From Alistipes sp. (GTDB lineage Bacteria; Bacteroidota; Bacteroidia; Bacteroidales; Rikenellaceae), in NCBI GenBank assembly GCA_017628595.1, contig JAGBYV010000212.1:1-12716 (forward strand): a stretch of DNA of 12,716 bases. The letters run 5' to 3'. Positions 1 through 5,271 of this stretch are shown piece after piece. The notes beneath the pieces are model-generated. The model saw nothing but the letters and a program-made list of their open reading frames with translations, was not told where the DNA came from and made no database searches. Numbering within the stretch: the first letter of the stretch is position 1; every line of letters starts with the position of its first letter. The position numbers and the translations under genes were made by a program.

Positions 1-1680
1 TACATCGACACCCACCTCAATGACGGATGTCGCAACCAGAATATCGGCCTCATGCTCCTTGAACTGACGCATCGACTCCTCCTTGTCCTGTGGCTTCATC
101 TTACCGTGACACACCGTCACGCGGTAGTCGGGCAGGGGAAAATCCCTGACAATTGACTCGAAACCGTCCTCCAGGTCCTTGTAGTCCATCGTCTCGGACT
201 CCTTGATCAGCGGATAGACCACATATACCTGTCGCCCCGTAGCAATCTGCTGGCGCAGGAATCCCCACAGCTTAAGACGCGCGGCGTCGGTGTAGTGGTA
301 GGTGCGTATGGGCTGACGACCAGGGGGCAGCTCGTCAATTACCGAGACATCCAGATCGCCATATAGTGTCATGGCAAGGGTTCGGGGTATGGGTGTGGCG
401 GTCATTACAAGGATGTGTGGCGGCTGCTCATTCTTGGTCCATAGGCGTGCTCGCTGCTCCACACCGAAGCGGTGCTGCTCGTCAATTACAACGTAGCCAA
501 GATTGGCGAACTGCACACGATCCTCAATCAGGGCATGTGTGCCGATGAGGATGTTCACCTCGCCCGAGGCTATGCCCTCCAGGGCGTGGCGTCGCTCGGC
601 AGCCTTCGATGAGCCGGTGAGGATGGCTACACGCAGGTTCATTCCCTCGGTCATGCGCGATATGGTGGCAAAGTGCTGACGTGCCAGAATCTCCGTGGGC
701 GCCATCATGCAGGCCTGAAAGCCGTTGTCGATGGCCAGCAGCATCGACATCAGAGCCACCATTGTCTTGCCACTGCCCACATCTCCCTGCAGGAGACGGT
801 TCATCTGATAGCCCGTAATGGTGTCCTGACGTATCTCCTTTATTACACGCTTCTGCGCACCGGTGAGTGCAAAGGGTAGTCTATTGTTGAAAAACTCGTT
901 GAACAGATCTCCCACCTTGGGGAAGAGAAATCCGTCACGGCGTGACAGACGGTCGCTGCGCAGCGACTGCACGGATAGCTGCACACCCAGAAACTCATCA
1001 AATTTCAGACGTCTTTGGGCGGCACTCAGTCGCTCAGCCGAGGGCGGAAAGTGTATGTCGTGCATGGCCTGCCTAAGTGGCACGAGCGAATATTTGTCGC
1101 GCAGCCATTGTGGCATAGTCTCCGAGATATGTTTCTCGGCTGCAGCCCAAGCATTACTGATAATCTTGAAGAAACCTTTGGTGCCGAGTGTTGATGCTAT
1201 CTTCTCGGTTGAGGAGTAGATGCCCTGCATGGCGAAGCGGTCGGCGCGGCTCAGTGCCTGCTCGACAAGTTCCAGCTCGGGGTGGGTGAACTGCACCTCA
1301 TTGCGAAACAGTGATGGACGACCAAAGATGATATACTCGCGTCCTACCTCGATGCTCTTCTCCACCCACTTTATTCCGCGAAACCACGTCAGCTCCACTG
1401 ATCCCGTCGAGTCCGAGGCGAAGGCCGTGAAGCGTTGCTTGCGTCCGGTGCCCGAGTAGGCTACGCCCGTTATGCGGGCACGCACCTGCACAAGGGCGGT
1501 GTCCATGCTGGCGTTGATATCGGCTATGGAGTATATCTTCGTGCGATCGACATATCGGAAAGGATAGTAGCGCAGCAGGTCGTCGATGGTGATGATGCCT
1601 AACTCCTTCTCCAGAAGTTTGGCTCGCACCTCACCTACGCCAGCGATGTATTTCACGCTATTATCAAGCCAATTTGCCAT
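1..1680 (-). CDS. recG: ATP-dependent DNA helicase RecG (C-terminus cut off by window edge)
   Basis: RecG is a superfamily 2 double-stranded DNA translocase that regresses stalled replication forks and processes Holliday junctions. The minus frame is open from the ATG at 1680 to the edge, giving 560 codons with no stop. The N-terminus reads MANWLDNSVKYIAGVGEVRA, which matches the KYIxGVG opening of Bacteroidota RecG. The wedge/OB region follows. Visible motifs are Walker A GDVGSGKT (residues 299-306), the Walker B/DEQH box DEQHRFG (400-406), and ILVATSVIEVGVDV ending at residue 560, a helicase motif V region typical of RecG. Family members are about 690-700 residues, so roughly 135-140 C-terminal residues lie outside. 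The gene diverges from the FKBP gene. Start choice is firm because the homology begins within a few residues of this ATG. Confidence 0.96.
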   Translation of the reverse strand, partial: MANWLDNSVKYIAGVGEVRAKLLEKELGIITIDDLLRYYPFRYVDRTKIYSIADINASMDTALVQVRARITGVAYSGTGRKQRFTAFASDSTGSVELTWFRGIKWVEKSIEVGREYIIFGRPSLFRNEVQFTHPELELVEQALSRADRFAMQGIYSSTEKIASTLGTKGFFKIISNAWAAAEKHISETMPQWLRDKYSLVPLRQAMHDIHFPPSAERLSAAQRRLKFDEFLGVQLSVQSLRSDRLSRRDGFLFPKVGDLFNEFFNNRLPFALTGAQKRVIKEIRQDTITGYQMNRLLQGDVGSGKTMVALMSMLLAIDNGFQACMMAPTEILARQHFATISRMTEGMNLRVAILTGSSKAAERRHALEGIASGEVNILIGTHALIEDRVQFANLGYVVIDEQHRFGVEQRARLWTKNEQPPHILVMTATPIPRTLAMTLYGDLDVSVIDELPPGRQPIRTYHYTDAARLKLWGFLRQQIATGRQVYVVYPLIKESETMDYKDLEDGFESIVRDFPLPDYRVTVCHGKMKPQDKEESMRQFKEHEADILVATSVIEVGVDV

Positions 1681-1684
1681 AATA

Positions 1685-1692
1685 CAAAGATA
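1685..1692 (-). promoter_or_regulatory. -7 box of a recG promoter (TATCTTTG)
   Basis: On the minus strand TATCTTTG fits the Bacteroidota -7 consensus TANNTTTG exactly, but no TTTG is found 19-21 bases upstream. Only 4 bases separate the box from the recG ATG. If it is used, transcription would start at or within a few bases of the start codon, giving a leaderless or near-leaderless message. Confidence 0.4.
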
Positions 1693-1709
1693 TGAATAAT
1701 TTGTTAAAA

Positions 1710-1741
1710 ATTGTAGAGTTGGAAATGTTTCGTTAATTTTG
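1710..1741 (+). promoter_or_regulatory. Promoter for the FKBP gene (ATTG-N20-TAATTTTG)
   Basis: A -7 box TAATTTTG (1734-1741) is an exact match to TANNTTTG. Twenty bases upstream lies ATTG (1710-1713), three of four bases of the -33 TTTG box. Transcription would begin near 1748, leaving an unusually long leader of about 120 bases before the FKBP ATG at 1872. Confidence 0.45.
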
Positions 1742-1769
1742 TAGTTAGGGATTGTGTCGTACGCCCGTC

Positions 1770-1790
1770 AGCCGCGATGGAAAAGCGGCT
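1770..1790 (+). other. Leader hairpin upstream of the FKBP gene
   Basis: AGCCGC (1770-1775) and GCGGCT (1785-1790) form a perfect 6-bp stem with a 9-base loop inside the predicted FKBP leader. A 16-codon reading frame (ATG at 1777, stop TAG at 1825-1827, starting MEKRLKEG) begins in the loop. Neither matches a riboswitch class I recognise. There is no T-run after the stem, so it is not a terminator. Confidence 0.3.
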
Positions 1791-1871
1791 AAAAGAGGGT
1801 GTTAGACCCGTTCTCAAAATAAGGTAGTAATAGTAATTAGGGGCATAATCACTCTGTCCCGCAATAAAAAT

Positions 1872-2276
1872 ATGGCTCGAGCAAATCAAAACAGTGCCTA
1901 CAAGGAGCGCAACCTGGAATTTTTGGAGGAGTACGCCTCACGCGATGACGTGAAGGTGTTGTTCAATGGTGTGATGTATCGCGAAATCACCAAAGGCAAG
2001 GGCGATAAGCCTACGCCCAAGGCGATGATTACGGTGCACTATACAGGAAAATTCATCAATGGCAAGGTCTTCGACTCCACGCAGCAGGGACGTCCTGCAA
2101 CGTTCAAGTTAAATCAGCTGATCGACGGCTGGCGTACCGCTCTGCGTGAGATGCCCGTGGGCTCGCGCTGGGAGATTGTTATCCCCTTCAATCTTGGCTA
2201 TGGCGCCAAGGGCGCGGGTGTAATAAAGCCCTTCTCGACGCTGATTTTCGATGTGAGGCTTATTTCGATAGGGTAG
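1872..2276 (+). CDS. FKBP-type peptidyl-prolyl cis-trans isomerase
   Basis: This 134-residue protein catalyses cis-trans isomerisation of prolyl peptide bonds and helps proteins fold. The FKBP fold spans roughly residues 50-132. Residues matching the FKBP12 active site are Y57 (VHYTG), F68-D69 (VFDS), F78, I84, W87 (IDGW), Y110 (LGYG) and F126 (STLIFDV). The N-terminal 45 residues are charged and mostly helical. There is no signal peptide, lipobox or membrane segment, so the protein should be cytoplasmic, unlike many Bacteroidota FKBPs that are lipoproteins. Upstream in-frame codons contain no start back to the stop at 1803-1805, so the ATG at 1872 is the start. It seems to be transcribed alone. 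The frequent IPP before the last strand is IKP here (residues 118-120). Confidence 0.93.
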   Translation: MARANQNSAYKERNLEFLEEYASRDDVKVLFNGVMYREITKGKGDKPTPKAMITVHYTGKFINGKVFDSTQQGRPATFKLNQLIDGWRTALREMPVGSRWEIVIPFNLGYGAKGAGVIKPFSTLIFDVRLISIG

Positions 2277-2282
2277 TGTCGC

Positions 2283-2298
2283 TTTATCGTGCGATAAA
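2283..2298. repeat. 7-bp inverted repeat upstream of rhaD
   Basis: TTTATCG (2283-2289) and CGATAAA (2292-2298) form a perfect palindrome with a 2-base centre. It starts 6 bases after the FKBP stop and ends 49 bases before the rhaD -7 box. It has no T-tract on the plus side, so it is a poor terminator. It could be an operator or a processing or stability hairpin. Confidence 0.3.
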
Positions 2299-2347
2299 AA
2301 GAAAAGCGAAAGCGTATGCTGAGCGTATAGTTTTGCGAAAAAAGAGT

Positions 2348-2355
2348 TATATTTG
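2348..2355 (+). promoter_or_regulatory. -7 box of the rhaD promoter (TATATTTG)
   Basis: TATATTTG fits TANNTTTG exactly and lies 24 bases before the rhaD ATG at 2380, a normal spacing for a short leader. No TTTG is found at the usual -33 distance, which may mean an activator is needed. This box contains the TTG at 2353, which argues against using that TTG as an upstream start for rhaD. Confidence 0.45.
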
Positions 2356-2379
2356 TCAACAGAAAAACCTAATTTATAT

Positions 2380-3189
2380 ATGGAATCAATATTGAAAAAT
2401 CGTCCTGCCCTGGAGCATGAGATCATGCAGGTGGCAGAGGTAGCCGGTTATCTATGGCAGAAAGGCTGGGCCGAGCGTAACGGTGGTAATATAACGGTGA
2501 ATATTACCGAGCATGTCGATGATGCCATCCGCGCCCTGCCGGCAATCAGTGCTCCAGTCGCTATGGGTGTGCACCTTCCCCATCTGAAGGGTTGCTACTT
2601 CTACTGTAAGGGTACGCAGAAGCGTATGCGTGATCTGGCTCGCTGCCCCATGAGCAATGGCTCGATTATCCGCATTACGGATGACTGCGAGCATTACGAA
2701 ATCGTGGCCGATCAGGCCGTGAAGCCCACCTCGGAGCTGCCTGCCCACTTGAGTGTGCATAATTACCTTCTGGCCAAGGGCTCGCCCTACCGGGCATCGT
2801 TGCATACTCATCCCATCGAGCTCGTAGCCATGTCGCACAGCAACTCTTTCCTGGAGAAGGATGTCGCTACACGTCTGCTGTGGAGTATGATCCCCGAGAC
2901 CAAGGCATTCTGTCCGCGCGGTCTGGGTATTATCCCCTATATGCTGCCTGGATCTGTGGCTCTGGCCGATGCTACGCTCAAGGAGCTGGATGACTACGAC
3001 GTGGTGATGTGGGAGAAGCATGGTGTCTTCGCAGTCGATACCGATATCATGTCGGCCTTCGATCAGGTAGATGTGCTTAATAAGTCGGCGCAGATCTATA
3101 TCGCCTCAAAGTCAATGGGTTTCACTCCCGACGGCATGAGCGATGAGCAGATGGCTGAGATGACGCGCGCATTCAACCTTCCCAAGTAG
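2380..3189 (+). CDS. rhaD: Rhamnulose-1-phosphate aldolase
   Basis: RhaD is a zinc-dependent class II aldolase that splits L-rhamnulose 1-phosphate into dihydroxyacetone phosphate and L-lactaldehyde, the last committed step of rhamnose breakdown. The protein is 269 residues, close to the 274 of E. coli RhaD. Visible features are the phosphate-binding segment ERNGGN (32-37), the candidate catalytic glutamate E119 (PTSEL), and the zinc ligands H142 and H144 (HTHP) and H214 (WEKHG). The start is the ATG at 2380, giving MESILKNRPALEHE; an in-frame TTG 27 bases upstream sits inside the promoter box. No kinase, isomerase, permease or regulator of rhamnose use lies in this window, so the gene is an orphan here. 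A strong terminator follows directly. Confidence 0.94.
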   Translation: MESILKNRPALEHEIMQVAEVAGYLWQKGWAERNGGNITVNITEHVDDAIRALPAISAPVAMGVHLPHLKGCYFYCKGTQKRMRDLARCPMSNGSIIRITDDCEHYEIVADQAVKPTSELPAHLSVHNYLLAKGSPYRASLHTHPIELVAMSHSNSFLEKDVATRLLWSMIPETKAFCPRGLGIIPYMLPGSVALADATLKELDDYDVVMWEKHGVFAVDTDIMSAFDQVDVLNKSAQIYIASKSMGFTPDGMSDEQMAEMTRAFNLPK

Positions 3190-3211
3190 AGAATATTCTG
3201 ATGTTAGATTT

Positions 3212-3243
3212 AAAGGCTGCTGACTCACCTGTTGGCAGCCTTT
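3212..3243 (+). terminator. Intrinsic terminator of rhaD
   Basis: AAAGGCTGC (3212-3220) pairs perfectly with GCAGCCTTT (3235-3243) around a 14-base loop, 22 bases after the rhaD stop. The following TTTGTTGTTG tail is T-rich but interrupted. Confidence 0.75.
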
Positions 3244-3260
3244 GTTGTTGTGAGGGTATG

Positions 3261-3289
3261 AAAAAACCCGAGCCAATGAATGGCCCGGG
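3261..3289 (-). terminator. Intrinsic terminator of a minus-strand transcript
   Basis: Read on the minus strand, CCCGGGCCA and TGGCTCGGG form a 9-bp stem (one G-U pair) with a 5-base loop TTCAT, followed at once by six Ts. This is a textbook intrinsic terminator. No protein gene on the minus strand leads into it, so it marks the 3' end of an untranslated RNA. Confidence 0.85.
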
Positions 3290-3507
3290 GCGAAATACTT
3301 ACTAACCATCCCGCTTGGGTAGTGGCTACACCAATTTTCGATGTTTTACCATCGAATCGGATGCGGGAACCCGATATGCTTAATTTACAAGATTCAGTTT
3401 TTTTCGATTTGAAATAACCAAATCGGGCAGTTGTGTAAAAAACTGAAAAATTAGATTGTTTTTCGGAGTTAATTTAAAAATATGGGTATCGGTTGTTTTG
3501 TTTTTCG
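3262..3507 (-). ncRNA. Candidate structured non-coding RNA of about 245 nt, family unknown
   Basis: A minus-strand promoter (3514-3545) and an intrinsic terminator (3261-3289) bracket this stretch, which has no plausible protein gene. It is dense in perfect pairings. A long hairpin has outer arms 3437-3447 and 3393-3403 (11 bp) and inner arms 3419-3425 and 3405-3411 (7 bp). A three-way junction at 3309-3368 has a closing stem 3363-3368/3309-3314 (6 bp), hairpin 3350-3356/3337-3343 (7 bp, 6-base loop) and hairpin 3331-3334+3326-3329/3315-3322 (8 bp, one bulge). A possible long-range stem joins 3487-3492 to 3371-3376. Some pairings exclude each other: 3356-3360 can pair instead with 3371-3375. 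I do not recognise tmRNA, RNase P RNA or SRP RNA in it. A 6S-type RNA remains possible, but I cannot show it. Confidence 0.55.
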
Positions 3508-3513
3508 CAAGTA

Positions 3514-3545
3514 CAAAAATATGTAAAAAAAACTATTGTGACAAA
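3514..3545 (-). promoter_or_regulatory. Promoter of the minus-strand RNA (TTTG-N20-TATTTTTG)
   Basis: On the minus strand a perfect -33 box TTTG (3542-3545) is followed after exactly 20 bases by a perfect -7 box TATTTTTG (3514-3521). This is one of the two best matches to the Bacteroidota vegetative promoter in the window. The predicted start is near 3507. The surrounding DNA is A/T-rich, which raises the chance of a coincidental match. Confidence 0.6.
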
Positions 3546-3574
3546 TTTTTATTGCAAAAAGTGCGAATAAATAC

Positions 3575-3614
3575 CAGAAAAACGGCCTTCAGTGGTTCTG
3601 AAAGCCGTTTTCTG
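3575..3614. terminator. Bidirectional hairpin, probably the terminator of the proC-acetyltransferase unit
   Basis: AAAACGGC (3579-3586) pairs with GCCGTTTT (3604-3611). Inside it TTCAG (3588-3592) pairs with CTGAA (3598-3602) around the loop TGGTT, and past one bulged A the stem extends to 3575-3614. Both strands have a T-run at the stem's 3' side, so it could stop transcription either way. On the minus strand it lies about 155 bases past the acetyltransferase stop and just before the promoter of the candidate RNA. The stretch 3615-3770 has no gene; it holds a lone minus-strand TACTTTTG box (3673-3680) without a -33 partner. Confidence 0.55.
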
Positions 3615-3770
3615 TCGTTTTGTATGAATTTTTGTATGGTGCTTGTTTTAGCCAATTTAGGCCAAAAACTCGCAAAAGTAATTTCTTAAAAGTATAAATA
3701 TTGCGAAGGGCTGTGCATTTTGTTTTGAAAAAGACCTTTACGCAACGAAAAATATCGCGAGCAGAGCGGT

Positions 3771-4295
3771 TTATAACCTCTTGATTAAGCGGGCGGGATT
3801 GCCTCCTACTACCGTGTTGTCCTCCACGTCGCGTGTGACGACGGCTCCGGCTGCCACCACCGAGTTCTCACCAACGGTTACGCCCGGCAGAATCGTGGCT
3901 CCGGCTCCTATCCAGCAGTTGCGTTTCAGGTGCACGGGTTTGCAGGTGAGTACGGCATGGTCGTAGAGGTCATGGTTGTTCGATATGAGTTGCGCATTGG
4001 CGGCTACCATCACATCGTCGTCGATAGTGATGCCTCCGGCAGCCATCATCAGGGCGTTGTTCATAATCACCACGTTGCGTCCTATCTTTACACTCTTGCC
4101 ACGCACCACCGTGATGGGAGGCATGACGCGGCTGCCCTCGCCTATATTGCCCAGGAACAGTTCTCTTACCAGAGCGTTGTACTCCTCACTCAGAGGCATC
4201 GTGTGGTTAATCTTGAAACATAACTCCGTACAACGAGCGCTCTCCTGTGGGTCGGCCTCGGCGGGGATGCGCAGATCAATTCTTTTCTCTTCCAT
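3771..4295 (-). CDS. Sugar O-acetyltransferase, left-handed beta-helix (maltose/galactoside acetyltransferase-like)
   Basis: This 174-residue protein is a hexapeptide-repeat acyltransferase that should move an acetyl group from acetyl-CoA to a hydroxyl of a sugar or similar acceptor. The beta-helix runs from about residue 55 to 172, with repeats such as VKIGRNVVIMNN, ITIDDDVMVAANAQL and WIGAGATILPGVTVGENSVV. The catalytic histidine is most likely H108 in SNNHDLYDH, matching the conserved His of the MAT/GAT/LacA group. The C-terminal VGGNPARLIKRL is the family's CoA-site ending. The N-terminal 50 residues resemble the helical cap of maltose acetyltransferases but are shorter. It lies 21 bases after proC on the same strand and is probably cotranscribed. 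The true acceptor cannot be read from the sequence. Confidence 0.9.
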   Translation of the reverse strand: MEEKRIDLRIPAEADPQESARCTELCFKINHTMPLSEEYNALVRELFLGNIGEGSRVMPPITVVRGKSVKIGRNVVIMNNALMMAAGGITIDDDVMVAANAQLISNNHDLYDHAVLTCKPVHLKRNCWIGAGATILPGVTVGENSVVAAGAVVTRDVEDNTVVGGNPARLIKRL

Positions 4296-4316
4296 GAAAT
4301 TGTATTTTTGTGCTTT

Positions 4317-5102
4317 TTACTTTATGCAGGCTTTGTGTCCGCGTACTATGGCCGAGGTGAAACCGGCATGCTCCAGTTCATTTAATCCCTTGATGGTTAT
4401 TCCGCCGGCTGTTGTCACCTTGTCGATCTCGGCCTCGGGGTGGTTGCCGTTGTGCAGTAGCAACTCGGCAGCACCCTTTACGGTATATTCCACTATCTTG
4501 TGAGCCTCTGCTGCGCGGAATCCCAGCTCTACGCCCGCTTCCCCCGCTGCGCGAATGTATCGCATGGCGAAGGCAATACCGCACGAAGCCAGGGCGGTGC
4601 CAGCCTCGATTTTGCTCTCCTCGACAGCCATGGCGCATCCTGCCTCGTTGAAGATCTGCATGATGAGCTGCTTCTGCTCTTCGGTGGCGTTGCGCGAGCA
4701 GAAGAAGGTCATGCTGCACATCACCTCGATGGCGGTGTTGGGTATAAGGCGGAAGATGGTAGCCTTGTCGTTGTGGAGCATCTGCGCCATGTCGTCAAGC
4801 GAGATGCCTGCGGCAACGGAGATGACGATTTGCTGCTCGAGCTTAAGCGCGGGGCGTATCTGCTCAACAACCTCCTGCATGAGCCACGGCTTCACGGCCA
4901 GCAGAACGATGTCGGCCGAGGCTACGGCAGCGCAGTTGTCGAGAGTGAAATGCATGTGAGGGGTACGCTCGCGCAGTCTGTCGAGCGATGATTGACTCTT
5001 TGTGGTGCAGATTATCTGCGCCTCCTTCAGTGAGGGGCATTTTGCGAGTGCGCGGGCTATGGCTCCACCCATGTTGCCGGCGCCGATGATGGCTATACGC
5101 AT
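4317..5102 (-). CDS. proC: Pyrroline-5-carboxylate reductase
   Basis: ProC reduces 1-pyrroline-5-carboxylate to L-proline with NAD(P)H, the last step of proline synthesis, in the cytoplasm. The protein is 261 residues, a normal length. The N-terminal Rossmann motif is IIGAGNMGGA (residues 5-14). LLAVKP (67-72) and ISVAAGI (94-100) are typical of the family. The dimerisation/active-site part has EAGTALASCGIAFAM (166-180) and the signature around VTTAGGITIKGLNELE (229-244). The Bacteroidales-like LASCGIA replaces the more common LSGSGPAY. The frame extends 71 codons further upstream, but that part is hydrophobic, unrelated to ProC and crosses the divergent promoter region, so the ATG at 5102 (MRIAIIGAGNM) is chosen. 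It leads a two-gene unit with the acetyltransferase. Confidence 0.95.
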   Translation of the reverse strand: MRIAIIGAGNMGGAIARALAKCPSLKEAQIICTTKSQSSLDRLRERTPHMHFTLDNCAAVASADIVLLAVKPWLMQEVVEQIRPALKLEQQIVISVAAGISLDDMAQMLHNDKATIFRLIPNTAIEVMCSMTFFCSRNATEEQKQLIMQIFNEAGCAMAVEESKIEAGTALASCGIAFAMRYIRAAGEAGVELGFRAAEAHKIVEYTVKGAAELLLHNGNHPEAEIDKVTTAGGITIKGLNELEHAGFTSAIVRGHKACIK

Positions 5103-5126
5103 AGTCGTAAATATTTTATTTAGGAA

Positions 5127-5134
5127 CAAACTTA
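5127..5134 (-). promoter_or_regulatory. Possible -7 box of the proC promoter (TAAGTTTG)
   Basis: On the minus strand TAAGTTTG matches TANNTTTG and lies 24 bases before the proC ATG, the same spacing as at rhaD. No TTTG is found at the -33 distance, so support is limited. Confidence 0.35.
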
Positions 5135-5175
5135 CTGAAAATATCGCTTGTGGGTGTGATTCTTGCAGAAAAATA

Positions 5176-5205
5176 TTTGAAAGTCGTAAAAAAATAGTAT
5201 TTTTA
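5176..5205 (+). promoter_or_regulatory. Possible peroxidase promoter (TTTG-N18-TATTTTTA) with leader hairpin
   Basis: A -33 TTTG (5176-5179) is followed after 18 bases by TATTTTTA (5198-5205), one base off the -7 consensus. The leader then holds a hairpin, CTCGGC (5216-5221) with GCCGAG (5232-5237) around a 10-base loop, in which GGCC-ATAA-GGCC is an alternative fold. It lies 34 bases before the peroxidase ATG and has no T-run, so it is more likely a message-stability or translation element than a terminator. Confidence 0.4.
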
Positions 5206-5271
5206 CAACAACGCACTCGGCCATAAGGCCTGCCGAGAGCGAAAGAATAAAAACCATAAATAGATAACACT

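Noticed and set aside
3112..3309. Minus-strand reading frame of 65 codons starting inside the candidate RNA
   Set aside because: It passes through two terminators and into the antisense of rhaD, and the protein shows no family features.
3309..3368. Three-way junction as a self-cleaving ribozyme (hammerhead type)
   Set aside because: The junction strands are ATCCGA, AA and none on the minus strand. They lack the hammerhead core CUGANGA and GAAA on either strand.
3456..3689. Plus-strand reading frame of 77 codons in the region without genes
   Set aside because: It runs through the bidirectional hairpin at 3575-3614 and antisense to the RNA promoter, has AT-driven composition and no recognisable family.
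4302..4309. Plus-strand TATTTTTG resembling a -7 box between the acetyltransferase gene and proC
   Set aside because: It points into the antisense of proC with no plus-strand gene and no -33 box, so it is probably chance in AT-rich DNA.
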